Positions 13,245 to 25,539 of a stretch of 64,000 nucleotides of DNA are shown here, in pieces. Both the position numbers and the translations under genes were made by a program. Below the pieces are notes generated by a model. The model saw only the letters and a list, made by a program, of their open reading frames with translations, made no database searches and was not told the DNA's origin. Source of the stretch: Ptiloglossa arizonensis. Taxonomy: Eukaryota > Arthropoda > Insecta > Hymenoptera > Colletidae. The DNA lies in NCBI RefSeq assembly GCF_051014685.1, contig NW_027478390.1:2516501-2580500 (forward strand). Reading direction: 5' to 3'. Positions within the stretch are counted from its first letter, which is position 1. Each line of letters begins with the position of its first letter.

Positions 13245-14879
13245 CCTAGGCCATTCTGGTTAAGCGGTTGGAGCAGCAGAATTGCGAGAAATTTGTTGCC
13301 TTCTCAACCATTTCTTAGCTTCAAACTGCCATATCTCGCGAAGGGATTGACCAAGCCCAAAAATTACTTTTGCATCTGATAGTAGAAACTCGCCCGATTA
13401 CAACGGTATGTGTATTTTTTCCCTAGGCCATTCTGGTTAAGCGTTTGGAGCAGCAGAATTGCGAGAAATTTGTTGTCTGCTCAAACATTTCTCAGCTTCA
13501 AACTCCCATATCTCGCGAACGGATTAACCAAACCCAAAAATTACTTTTGCATCTGAAAGTAGATACTCGCCCAATTACGACGGTATGTGTATTTTTTCCC
13601 TAGGCCATTCTGGTTAAGCGTTTGGAGCAGCAGAATTGCGAGAAATTTGTTGCCTTCTCAACCATTTCTTAGCATCAAACGCCCATATCTCGCGAACGGA
13701 TTGGCAAGCCCAAAAATTCCTCTTGCATCTGAAAGTAGAAACTCGCACGATTACAACGGTATGTGTTTCTTTTCCCTAGGCCATTCTGTTTAAGCGTTTG
13801 GAGCAGCAGAAGTACGAAAAATTTGTCGCCTTCTGAACCATTTCTTAGCTTCAAACGCCCATATCTCGCGAACGGATTGGCAAGCCCAAAAATTCCTCTT
13901 GCATCTGAAAGTAGAAACTCGCACGATTACAACGGTATGTGTTTCTTTTCCCTAGGCCATTCTGTTTAAGCGTTTGGAGCAGCAGAAGTGCGAAAAATTT
14001 GTCGCCTTCTGAACCATTTCTTAGCTTCAAACTCCCATATCTCGCGAACGGTTTGACCAAACCCAAAAATTACTTTTGCTTCTGAAAGTAGATACTCGCC
14101 CGATTACAACGGTATGTGTATTTTTTCCCTAGGCCATTCTGGTTAATCGTTTGGAGCCGCAGAATTGCGAAAAATTTGTTGCCTTCTCAACCATTTCTTA
14201 GCTTCAAACTCCCATATCTCGCGAACGGATTGACCAAACCCAAAAACTCCTGCTGCGTCTGAAAGTAGAAACTCGCCAGATTACAACGGTATGTGAATTT
14301 TTTTTCTAGGCCATTCTTGTTAAACGTTTGGAGCTGCAGAATTGCGCAAAATTTGTTGCCTTCTCAACCATTTCTTAGCTTCAAACGCCCATATCTCGCG
14401 AACGGATTGACCAAGCCCAAAAATTCCTCTTGCATCTGAAAGTAGATACTCGCCCGATTACGACGGTATGTGTATTTCTTCCCTAGGCCATTCTGGTTAA
14501 GCGTTTGGAGCAGCAGAAATGCGAAAAATATGTTGCCTTCTCAACCATTTCTTAGCTTCAATCTCCCATATCTCGCGAAGGGATTGACCAAGCCCAAAAA
14601 TTCCTGCTGCGTCTGAAAGTAGATACTCGCCCGATTACGACGGTATGTGTATTTTTTCCCTAGGCCATTCTGGTTAAGCGTTTGGAGCAGCAGAATTGCG
14701 AGAAATTTGTTGCCTTCTCAACCATTTCTTAGCTTCAAACTCCCATATCTCGCGAACGGATTGACCAAGCCCAAAATTCCTCTTGCATCTGAAAGTAGAT
14801 ACTCGCCCAATTACAACGGTATGTGTATTTTTTCCCTAGGCCATTCTGGTTAAGCGTTTGGAGCAGCAGAATTGCGAGA
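13112..14879 (+). repeat. 10-monomer tandem HOR, copy 1
   Basis: A block of 1,767 bp (ten monomers) is followed directly by a near-perfect copy. Shared private variants include AGTACGAAAAATTTGTCGCC (13,811 and 15,578), TTGGAGCTGCAGAATTG, GAAATGCGAAAAATATG and AATCTCCCATATC. I found no difference between the copies by eye, so the duplication should be very recent. Confidence 0.85.
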
Positions 14880-16655
14880 AATTTGTTGTCTTCTCAACCA
14901 TTCCTTAGCTTCAAACTCCAATATCTCGCGAACGGTTTGACCAAGCCGAAAAATTCCTGCTGCGTCAGAAGGTAGAAACTCGCCCGATTACAACGGAATA
15001 TGTACTTTTGCCCTAGGCCATTCTGGTTAAGCGGTTGGAGCAGCAGAATTGCGAGAAATTTGTTGCCTTCTCAACCATTTCTTAGCTTCAAACTGCCATA
15101 TCTCGCGAAGGGATTGACCAAGCCCAAAAATTACTTTTGCATCTGATAGTAGAAACTCGCCCGATTACAACGGTATGTGTATTTTTTCCCTAGGCCATTC
15201 TGGTTAAGCGTTTGGAGCAGCAGAATTGCGAGAAATTTGTTGTCTGCTCAAACATTTCTCAGCTTCAAACTCCCATATCTCGCGAACGGATTAACCAAAC
15301 CCAAAAATTACTTTTGCATCTGAAAGTAGATACTCGCCCAATTACGACGGTATGTGTATTTTTTCCCTAGGCCATTCTGGTTAAGCGTTTGGAGCAGCAG
15401 AATTGCGAGAAATTTGTTGCCTTCTCAACCATTTCTTAGCATCAAACGCCCATATCTCGCGAACGGATTGGCAAGCCCAAAAATTCCTCTTGCATCTGAA
15501 AGTAGAAACTCGCACGATTACAACGGTATGTGTTTCTTTTCCCTAGGCCATTCTGTTTAAGCGTTTGGAGCAGCAGAAGTACGAAAAATTTGTCGCCTTC
15601 TGAACCATTTCTTAGCTTCAAACGCCCATATCTCGCGAACGGATTGGCAAGCCCAAAAATTCCTCTTGCATCTGAAAGTAGAAACTCGCACGATTACAAC
15701 GGTATGTGTTTCTTTTCCCTAGGCCATTCTGTTTAAGCGTTTGGAGCAGCAGAAGTGCGAAAAATTTGTCGCCTTCTGAACCATTTCTTAGCTTCAAACT
15801 CCCATATCTCGCGAACGGTTTGACCAAACCCAAAAATTACTTTTGCTTCTGAAAGTAGATACTCGCCCGATTACAACGGTATGTGTATTTTTTCCCTAGG
15901 CCATTCTGGTTAATCGTTTGGAGCCGCAGAATTGCGAAAAATTTGTTGCCTTCTCAACCATTTCTTAGCTTCAAACTCCCATATCTCGCGAACGGATTGA
16001 CCAAACCCAAAAACTCCTGCTGCGTCTGAAAGTAGAAACTCGCCAGATTACAACGGTATGTGAATTTTTTTTCTAGGCCATTCTTGTTAAACGTTTGGAG
16101 CTGCAGAATTGCGCAAAATTTGTTGCCTTCTCAACCATTTCTTAGCTTCAAACGCCCATATCTCGCGAACGGATTGACCAAGCCCAAAAATTCCTCTTGC
16201 ATCTGAAAGTAGATACTCGCCCGATTACGACGGTATGTGTATTTCTTCCCTAGGCCATTCTGGTTAAGCGTTTGGAGCAGCAGAAATGCGAAAAATATGT
16301 TGCCTTCTCAACCATTTCTTAGCTTCAATCTCCCATATCTCGCGAAGGGATTGACCAAGCCCAAAAATTCCTGCTGCGTCTGAAAGTAGATACTCGCCCG
16401 ATTACGACGGTATGTGTATTTTTTCCCTAGGCCATTCTGGTTAAGCGTTTGGAGCAGCAGAATTGCGAGAAATTTGTTGCCTTCTCAACCATTTCTTAGC
16501 TTCAAACTCCCATATCTCGCGAACGGATTGACCAAGCCCAAAATTCCTCTTGCATCTGAAAGTAGATACTCGCCCAATTACAACGGTATGTGTATTTTTT
16601 CCCTAGGCCATTCTGGTTAAGCGTTTGGAGCAGCAGAATTGCGAGAAATTTGTTG
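14879..16655 (+). repeat. 10-monomer tandem HOR, copy 2
   Basis: Direct head-to-tail repeat of the preceding block at 1,767 bp. Its first monomer joins GAATTGCGAGAAATTTG to TTGTCTTCTCAACCATTCC, which marks the fusion point near 14,879. The copy runs to about 16,655, where CCTTCTCAACCATTTC replaces the fused form. Confidence 0.85.
15190..15889 (+). repeat. Four-monomer block also present at 18,725-19,424
   Basis: This segment recurs at an offset of 3,535 bp (20 monomers). Beyond it the match resumes at 3,712 bp (15,890-16,265 with 19,602-19,977). One extra monomer with TTTGGATCAGCAGAAGTGGG therefore sits in the downstream copy at about 19,425-19,600. Confidence 0.75.
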
Positions 16656-18468
16656 CCTTCTCAACCATTTCTTAGCTTCAAACGCCCATATCTCGCGAAC
16701 GGATTGCCAAGCCCAAGAATTCCTCTTGCATCTGAAAGTAGAAACTCGCACGATTACAACGGTATGTGTTTCTTTTCCCTAGGCCATTCTGTTTAAGCGT
16801 TTGGAGCAGCAGAAGTGCGAAAAATTTTTCGCCTTCTCAACCATTTCTTAGCTTCAAACTCCCATATCTCGCGAACGGTTTGACCAAACACAAAAATTAC
16901 TTTTGCATCTGAAAGTAGATACTCGCCAGATTACAACGGTATGTGTATTTCTTCCCTAGGCCATTCTGGTTAAGCGTTTGGATCAGCAGAAGTGGGAAAA
17001 TTTGTTGTCTGCTCAACCATTTCTTAGCTTCAAACTCCCATATCTCGCGAACGGATTGACCAAACCCAAAAATTCCTGTTGCGCCTGAAAGTAGAAACTC
17101 GCCAGATTACAACGGTATATGTATTTTTTCCCTAGGCCATTCTGGTTAATCGTTTGGAGCCGCAGAATTGCGAAAAATTTGTTGCCTTCTCAACCATTTC
17201 TTAGCTTCAAACTCCCATATCTCGCGAACGGATTGACCAAACCCAAAAACTCCTGCTGCGTCTGAAAGTAGAAACTCGCCAGATTAAAACGGTATGTGTA
17301 TTTTTTTTCTAGGCCATTCTTGTTAAACATTTGGAGCAGCAGAATTGCGCAAAATTTGTTGCCTTCTCAACCATTTCTTAGCTTCAAACTCCCATGTCTC
17401 GCGAACAGATTGACCAAACACAAAAATTCCTATTGCGCCTGAAAGTAGGAACTCGACCGATTACAACGGTATGTGTATTTTTTACCTAGGGCATTCTGGT
17501 TAAGCGTTTGGAGCAGCAGAAGTGCGCAAAATTTGTTGTCTTCTCGACCACTTCTTAGATTCAAACTCCCATATCGCGCGAAAGTATTGACCAAACCCAA
17601 AAATTCCTCTTGCGTCTGAAAGTAGAAACTCGCCCGATTACAAAGGAAAGTGTATTTTTTCCCTAGCCCATTCTGGTTAAGCGTTTCGAGCAGCAGAAGT
17701 GCGAAAAATTTGTTGCCTTCTCAACCATTTCTTAGCTTCAAATTCCCATTTCTCGCGAACGGATTGACCAAACCCAAAAATTCCTGTTGCGTCTGAAAGT
17801 AGAAACTCGCCCGATTACAACGGTATGTGTATTTTTTCCCTAGGCCATTCTGGTTAAGCGGTTGGAGCAGCAGAATTGAGAAAAATTTGTTGCCTTCTCA
17901 ACCATTTCGTAGCTTCAAACTCCCATATCTCGCGAACGGTTTGACCAAACCGAAACATTCCTGCTGCGTCTGAAAGTAGAAACACGCCCGATTACAACGG
18001 TATATGTATTTTTTCCCTAGGCCATTCTGGTTAAGCGTTTGGAGCAGCAGAATTGAGAAAAATTTGTTGCCTTCTCAACCATTTCTTAGCTTCAAACTCC
18101 CATATCTCGCGAACGGTTTGACCAAGCCGAAAAATTCCTGCTGCGTCTGAAAGTAGAAACTCGCCCGATTACAACGGTATATGTATTTTTCCCCTAGGCC
18201 ATTCTGGTTAAGCGTTTGGAGCAGCAGAAATGCGAAAAATTTGTTGCTTTCTCAACCATTTCTTAGCTTCAAACTGCCATATCTCGCGAAGGGATTGACC
18301 AAGCCCAAAAATTCCTCTTGAATCTGAAAGTAGATTCTCGCCCGATTACAGCGGTATGTGTATTTTTTCCCTAGGCCATTCTGGGTAAGCGTTTGGAGCA
18401 GCAGAAGTGGGAAAAATTTGTTGTCTTCTCAACCATTCCTTAGCTTCAAACTCCAATATCTCGCGAAC
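16267..18468 (+). repeat. 12-monomer block, copy 1 (partner 21,570-23,771)
   Basis: About 2.2 kb recurs at an offset of 5,303 bp, 30 monomers. Shared rare variants include TTGCCAAGCCCAAGAATTCC, AAAATTTTTCGCC, GTGGGAAAATTTG with one A missing, ATATCGCGCGAAAG and TTACAGCGGTATG. The copies differ at a handful of bases, for example AAAGTATTGACC at 17,581 against AAAGGATTGACC. Confidence 0.85.
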
Positions 18469-21400
18469 GGTTTGACCAAGCCGAAAAATTCCTGCTGCGT
18501 CTGAAGGTAGAAACTCGCCCGATTACAACGGAATATGTACTTTTGCCCTAGGCCATTCTGGTTAAGCGTTTGGAGCAGCAGAAGTGGGAAAAATTTGTTG
18601 TCTGCTCAAACATTTCTCAGCTTCAAACTCCCATATCTCGCGAACGGATTAACCAAACCCAAAAATTACTCTTGCATCTGAAAGTAGATACTCGCCCGAT
18701 TACGACGGTATGTGTATTTCCTCCCTAGGCCATTCTGGTTAAGCGTTTGGAGCAGCAGAATTGCGAGAAATTTGTTGTCTGCTCAAACATTTCTCAGCTT
18801 CAAACTCCCATATCTCGCGAACGGATTAACCAAACCCAAAAATTACTTTTGCATCTGAAAGTAGATACTCGCCCAATTACGACTGTATGTGTATTTTTTC
18901 CCTAGGCCATTCTGGTTAAGCGTTTGGAGCAGCAGAATTGCGAGAAATTTGTTGCCTTCTCAACCATTTCTTAGCATCAAACGCCCATATCTCGCGAACG
19001 GATTGGCAAGCCCAAAAATTTCTCTTGCATCTGAAAGTAGAAACTCGCACGATTACAACGGTATGTGTTTCTTTTCCCTAGGCCATTCTGTTTAAGCGTT
19101 TGGAGCAGCAGAAGTGCGAAAAATTTGTCGCCTTCTGAACCATTTCTTAGCTTCAAACGCCCATATCTCGCGAACGGATTGGCAAGCCCAAAAATTCCTC
19201 TTGCATCTGAAAGTAGAAACTCGCACGATTACAACGGTATGTGTTTCTTTTCCCTAGGCCATTCTGTTTAAGCGTTTGGAGCAGCAGAAGTGCGAAAAAT
19301 TTGTCGCCTTCTGAACCATTTCTTAGCTTCAAACTCCCATATCTCGCGAACGGTTTGAACAAACCCAAAAATTACTTTTGCTTCTGAAAGTAGATACTCG
19401 CCCGATTACAACGGTATGTGTATTTCTTCCCTAGGCCATTCTGGTTAAGCGTTTGGATCAGCAGAAGTGGGAAAAATTTGTTGTCTGCTCAACCATTTCT
19501 TAGCTTCAAACTCCCATATCTCGCGAACGGATTGACCAAACCCAAACATTCCTGTTGCGTCTGAAAGTAGAAACTCGCCCGATTACAAAGGTATGTGTAT
19601 TTTTTCCCTAGGCCATTCTGGTTAATCGTTTGCAGCCGCAGAATTGCGAAAAATTTGTTGCCTTCTCAACCATTTCTTAGCTTCAAACTCCCATATCTCG
19701 CGAACGGATTGACCAAACCCAAAAACTCCTGCTGCGTCTGAAAGTAGAAACTCGCCAGATTACAACGGTATGTGAATTTTTTTTCTAGGCCATTCTTGTT
19801 AAACGTTTGGAGCTGCAGAATTGCGCAAAATTTGTTGCCTTCTCAACCATTTCTTAGCTTCAAACGCCCATATCTCGCGAACGGATTGACCAAGCCCAAA
19901 AATTCCTCTTGCATCTGAAAGTAGATACTCGCCCGATTACGACGGTATGTGTATTTCTTCCCTAGGCCATTCTGGTTAAGCGTTTGGAGCAGCAGAATTG
20001 CGAGAAATTTGTTGCCTTCTCAACCATTTCTTAGCTTCAAACGCCCATATCTCGCAAACGGTTTGACCAAACCCAAAAATTCCTGCTGCGTGTGAAAGTA
20101 GAAACTCGCCCGATTACAACGGTATATGTATTTTTTCCCTAGGCCATTCTGGTTAAGCGTTTGGAGCTGCAGAATTGCGAAAAATTTGTTGCCTTCTCAA
20201 CCATTTCTTAGCTTCAAACTCCAATATCTCGCGAACGGTTCGACCAAGCCGAAAAATTCCTGCTGCGTCTGAAAGTAGAAACTCGCCCGATTACAACGGT
20301 ATATGTATTTTTCCCTAGGCCATTCTGGTTAAGCGTTTGGAGCAGCAGAATTGCGAAAAATTTGTTGCCTTCTCAACCATTTCTTAGCTTAAAACTCCCA
20401 TATCTCGCGATCGGATAGACCAAACCCAAAAATTCCTGCGGCGTATGAAAGTAGAAACAAGCCCGATTACAACGGTATGTGTATTTTTTCCCTAGGACAC
20501 TCTGGTTAAGTGTTTGGAGCAGCAGAATTGCGAGAAATTTGTTGCCTTCTCAACCATTTCTTAGCTTCAAACTCCAATATCTCGCGAACGGATTGACCAA
20601 ACCCAAAAATTCCTGTTGCTTCTGAAAGTAGAAACTCGCCCGATTACAACGGTATATGTATTTTTCCCCTAGGCCATTCTGGATAAGCGTTTGGAGCAGC
20701 AGAAATGCGAAAAATATGTTGCCTTCTCAACCATTTCTTAGCTTCAATTTCCCATATCTCGCAAACGGTTTGACCAAACCCAAAAATTCCTGCTGCGTCT
20801 GAAAGTAGAAACTCGCCCGATTACAACGGTATATGTATTTTTTCCCTAGGCCATTCTGGTTAAGGGTTTGGAGCAGCAGAATTGCGAAAAATTTGTTGCC
20901 TTCTCAACCATTTCTTAGCTTCAAACTCCAATATCTCGCGAACGGTTTGACCAAGCCGAAAAATTCCTGCTGCATCTGAAAGTAGATTCTCGCCCGATTA
21001 CAGCGGTATGTGTATTTTTTCCCTAGGCCATTCTGGGTAAGCGTTTGGAGCAGCAGAAGTGGGAAAAATTTGTTGTCTTCCCAACCATTTCTTAGCTTCA
21101 AACTCCAATATCTCGCGAATGGTTTGACCAAGCCCAAAAATTCCTCTTGCATCTGAAAGTAGATTCTCGCCCGATTACAACGGTATGTGTATTTTTTCCC
21201 TAGGCCATTCTGGGTAAGCGTTTGGAGCAGCAGAAGTGGGAAAAATTTGTTGTCTGCTCAAACATTTCTCAGATTCAAACTCCCATATCGCGCGAACGGA
21301 TTAACCAAACCCAAAAATTACTCTTGCATCTGAAAGTAGATACTCGCCCGATTACGACGGTATGTGTATTTCTTCCCTAGGCCATTCTGGTTAAGCGTTT

Positions 21401-21569
21401 GGAGCAGCAGAATTGCGAGAAATTTGTTGCCTTCTCAACCATTTCTTAGATTTAAGCTCCCGTATCTCGCGAACGGATTGACCAAACCCCAAATTCCTGT
21501 TGCGTCTGAAAGTAGAAACTCGCCCGATTACAACGGTATATGTATTTTTCCCCTAGGCCATTCTGGATA
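18469..21569 (+). repeat. Domain A monomers between the two 5,303-bp partners
   Basis: About 17 monomers. The first part copies 15,190-16,265. The rest (about 19,980-21,350) is a mixture of domain A types, with a CTTAAAACTCCC monomer near 20,390, a CGATCGGATAG form at 20,407 and CCCAACCATTTC forms at 21,081. No sequence other than satellite is present. Confidence 0.75.
21458..21474 (-). other. CENP-B box, complete (copy 4, domain A)
   Basis: Minus strand GTTCGCGAGATACGGGA, nine of nine, on the AGATTTAAGCTC background shared with copies 2, 3 and 5. Confidence 0.7.
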
Positions 21570-23771
21570 AGCGTTTGGAGCAGCAGAAATGCGAAAAATA
21601 TGTTGCCTTCTCAACCATTTCTTAGCTTCAATCTCCCATATCTCGCGAAGGGATTGACCAAGCCCAAAAATTCCTGCTGCGTCTGAAAGTAGATACTCGC
21701 CCGATTACGACGGTATGTGTATTTTTTCCCTAGGCCATTCTGGTTAAGCGTTTGGAGCAGCAGAATTGCGAGAAATTTGTTGCCTTCTCAACCATTTCTT
21801 AGCTTCAAACTCCCATATCTCGCGAACGGATTGACCAAGCCCAAAATTCCTCTTGCATCTGAAAGTAGATACTCGCCCAATTACAACGGTATGTGTATTT
21901 TTTCCCTAGGCCATTCTGGTTAAGCGTTTGGAGCAGCAGAATTGCGAGAAATTTGTTGCCTTCTCAACCATTTCTTAGCTTCAAACGCCCATATCTCGCG
22001 AACGGATTGCCAAGCCCAAGAATTCCTCTTGCATCTGAAAGTAGAAACTCGCACGATTACAACGGTATGTGTTTCTTTTCCCTAGGCCATTCTGTTTAAG
22101 CGTTTGGAGCAGCAGAAGTGCGAAAAATTTTTCGCCTTCTCAACCATTGCTTAGCTTCAAACTCCCATATCTCGCGAACGGTTTGACCAAACACAAAAAT
22201 TACTTTTGCATCTGAAAGTAGATACTCGCCAGATTACAACGGTATGTGTATTTCTTCCCTAGGCCATTCTGGTTAAGCGTTTGGATCAGCAGAAGTGGGA
22301 AAATTTGTTGTCTGCTCAACCATTTCTTAGCTTCAAACTACCATATCTCGCGAACGGATTGACCAAACCCAAAAATTCCTGTTGCGCCTGAAAGTAGAAA
22401 CTCGCCAGATTACAACGGTATGTGTATTTTTACCCTAGGCCATTCTGGTTAATCGTTTGGAGCCGCAGAATTGCGAAAAATTTGTTGCCTTCTCAACCAT
22501 TTCTTAGCTTCAAACTCCCATATCTCGCGAACGGATTGACCAAACCCAAAAACTCCTGCTGCGTCTGAAAGTAGAAACTCGCCAGATTACAACGGTATGT
22601 GTATTTTTTTTCTAGGCCATTCTTGTTAAACATTTGGAGCAGCAGAATTGCGCAAAATTTGTTGCCTTCTCAACCATTTCTTGGCTTCAAACTCCCATGT
22701 CTCGCGAACAGATTGACCAAACACAAAAATTCCTATTGCGCCTGAAAGTAGGAACTCGCCCGATTACAACGGTATGTGTATTTTTTACCTAGGGCATTCT
22801 GGTTAAGCGTTTGGAGCAGCAGAAGTGCGCAAAATTTGTTGTCTTCTCAACCACTTCTTAGATTCAAACTCCCATATCGCGCGAAAGGATTGACCAAACC
22901 CAAAAATTCCTCTTGCGTCTGAAAGTAGAAACTCGCCCGATTACAAAGGAAAGTGTATTTTTTCCCTAGCCCATTCTGGTTAAGCGTTTCGAGCAGCAGA
23001 AGTGCGAAAAATTTGTTGCCTTCTCAACCATTTCTTAGCTTCAAATTCCCATTTCTCGCGAACGGATTGACCAAACCCAAAAATTCCTGTTGCGTCTGAA
23101 AGTAGAAACTCGCCCGATTACAACGGTATGTGTATTTTTTCCCTAGGCCATTCTGGTTAAGCGGTTGGAGCAGCAGAATTGAGAAAAATTTGTTGCCTTC
23201 TCAACCATTTCGTAGCTTCAAACTCCCATATCTCGCGAACGGTTTGACTAAACCGAAAAATTCCTGCTGCGTCTGAAAGTAGAAACTCGCCCGATTACAA
23301 CGGTATATGTATTTTTTCCCTAGGCCATTCTGGTTAAGCGTTTGGAGCAGCAGAATTGAGAAAAATTTGTTGCCTTCTCAACCATTTCTTAGCTTCAAAC
23401 TCCCATATCTCGCGAACGGTTTGACCAAGCCCAAAAATTCCTGCTGCGTCTGAAAGTAGAAACTCGCCCGATTACAACGGTATATGTATTTTTCCCCTAG
23501 GCCATTCTGGTTAAGCGTTTGGAGCAGCAGAAATGCGAAAAATTTGTTGCCTTCTCAACCATTTCTTAGCTTCAAACTGCCATATCTCGCGAAGGGATTG
23601 ACCAAGCCCAAAAATTCCTCTTGAATCTGAAAGTAGATTCTCGCCCGATTACAGCGGTATGTGTATTTTTTCCCTAGGCCATTCTGGGTAAGCGTTTGGA
23701 GCAGCAGAAGTGGGAAAAATTTGTTGTCTTCTCAACCATTCCTTAGCTTCAAACTCTAATATCTCGCGAAC
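21570..23771 (+). repeat. 12-monomer block, copy 2 (partner 16,267-18,468)
   Basis: Second copy at +5,303 bp. It ends where CTCTAATATCTCGCGAACGG passes into GATTAACC instead of the GTTTGACCAAGCCG of the first copy, giving a breakpoint near 23,771. Confidence 0.85.
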
Positions 23772-23931
23772 GGATTAACCAAACCCAAAAATTACTCTTG
23801 CATCTGAAAGTAGATACTCGCCCGATTACGACGGTATGTGTATTTCTTCCCTAGGCCATTCTGGTTAAGCGTTTGGAGCAGCAGAATTGCGAGAAATTTG
23901 TTGCCTTCTCAACCATTTCTTAGATTTAAGC

Positions 23932-23948
23932 TCCCGTATCTCGCGAAC
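23932..23948 (-). other. CENP-B box, complete (copy 5, domain A)
   Basis: Minus strand GTTCGCGAGATACGGGA, nine of nine, on the AGATTTAAGCTC background. It is the last complete box of domain A and lies about 100 bp before the diverged zone. Confidence 0.7.
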
Positions 23949-24059
23949 GGATTGACCAAACCCAAAATTCCTGTTGCGTCTGAAAGTAGAAACTGGCCCG
24001 ATTACAAAGGTATGTGTATTTTTTCCCTAGGCCATTCTGGTTAAGCGTTTGGAGCAGCA

Positions 24060-25000
24060 GAAGTGCGCAAAATTTGTTGTCTTCTCAAACATTTCTTAGT
24101 TTCAAAGGCCCATATCTCGCGAACAGATTGACCAAGCCCAAAAATTCCTCTTGCATCTGAAAGTAGAAACTTGCCCGATTACAACGGTATGTGTATTTTT
24201 TCTCTAGGCTATTCTGGTCAAGCGTTTGGAGCAGCAGAATTGCGAATAATTTGTTGCCTTCTCATCCATTTCTTAGATTCAAACTCCCATATCTCGCGAA
24301 CAGATTGACCAAGCCCAAAAATTCCTCTTGCATCTGAAAGTAGATACTCGCCCGATTAGAACGGTATGTGTATTTTTCCTCTAGGCTATTCTGGTTAAGC
24401 GTTGGGAGCAGCAGAATTGCGAAAAATTTGTTGCTTTCTCAAACATTTCTTAGTTTCAAAGGCCCATATCTCGCGAACGAATTGACAAGCCCAAAACTTC
24501 CTCTTGCAATTGAAAGTAGAAACACGCACGATTACAACAGTATGTGTTTCTTTTCCCTAGGCTATTCTGTTTAAGCGTTTGGAGCAGCAGAAGTGCGAAA
24601 AATTTGTCGCCTTCTCAACCATTTCCTAGATTCAAACTCCCATAAATCGCGAACCGATTGACCAAACCCAAAAATTCCTCTTGCATCTGAAAGTAGAAAC
24701 TCGCCCGATTACAACGGTATGTGAATTTTTTCTCTAGGCTATTGTGGTCAAGGGTTTGGTGCAGCAGAATTGCGAATAATTTGTTGCCTTCTCATCCATT
24801 TCTTAGATTCAAACTCCCATATCTCGCGAACAGATTGACCAAGCCCAAAAATTCCTCTTGCATCTGAAAGGAGATACTCGCCCGATTAGAACGGTATGTG
24901 TATTTTTCCTGTAGCCCATTCTGGTTAAGCATTTGGAGCAGCAGAATTGCGAAAAATTTATTGCCTTCTCAACCATTTCTTAGCTTCAAGCTCCCATATC
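24060..25000 (+). repeat. Diverged monomers between domains A and B
   Basis: Five or six monomers carry many private changes: TTTCAAAGGCCCATATC, TCTCTAGGCTATTCTGGTC, GAATAATTTGTTGCC, CTCATCCATTTC, CATAAATCGCGAACCG, CTTCCTCTTGCAATTGAAAG and TTTTTCCTGTAGCCC. They fit neither domain A nor domain B. Some features recur inside the zone itself, such as GGTCAAGCG/GGTCAAGGG with GAATAATTTG at about 24,210-24,240 and 24,740-24,770. Diverged monomers at a boundary between homogenised domains are expected where exchange is rare. Confidence 0.7.
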
Positions 25001-25522
25001 TCGCGAACGGATTGACCAAGCCCAAAGATTCCTCTTGCATCTGAAAGTAGATACTCGCCCGATTACAACGGTATGTGTATTTTTTCCCTAGGCCATTCTT
25101 GTTAAGCGTTTGGAGCAGCAGAAGTGCGCAAAATTTGTTGTCTTGTCAACCATTTCTTAGCTTGAAACTCCCATATCTCGCGAACGGTTTGACGAAGCCC
25201 AAAAATTCCTGCTGCGTCTGAAAGTAGAAACTAGCCCTATTACAACGGAATGTGTATTCTTTTTCTAGGCCATTCTGGTTAAGCGTTTGGAGCAGCAGAA
25301 GTGCGCAAAATTTGTTGTCTTCTCAACCATTTCTTAGCTTCAAACTCCCATATCTCGCGAACGGATTGACCAAACCCAAAAATTCCTGCTGCGTCTGAAA
25401 GTAGAAACTCGCCCGATTACAAGGGTTTGTGTATTTTTTCCCTAGGCCATTCTTGTTACGCGTTTGGAACAGCAGAAGTGCACAAAAGTTATTGTCTTCT
25501 CAACCATTTCTTAGCCTCAAGC

Positions 25523-25539
25523 TCCCGTATCTCGCGAAC
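25523..25539 (-). other. CENP-B box, complete (copy 6, domain B)
   Basis: Minus strand GTTCGCGAGATACGGGA, nine of nine. The background is CCTCAAGCTC in a monomer starting TTTGGAACAGCAGAAGTGCAC, the domain B type and different from domain A. Confidence 0.7.

Larger units (their letters stand above)
1..24050 (+). repeat. Domain A of the array
   Basis: Monomers here share variants rare elsewhere: TATGTGTTTCTTTTCCCTAG followed by GCCATTCTGTTTAAGCG, CTTCAAACGCCCATATC, GGATTGGCAAGCCC, CTCCAATATC with GCCGAAAAATTCC, and the AGAAGTGGGAAAAATTTG form. Many units are 176 bp because of GACAAGCCC, GGCAAGCCC or one A fewer in the AAAAA tract, so no reading frame stays open for long. The domain is a mosaic of blocks copied at offsets that are whole numbers of monomers (530, 1767, 3006, 5303 bp). 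Only five complete CENP-B boxes occur in it. The domain limits are inferred from where marker variants stop. Confidence 0.8.
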
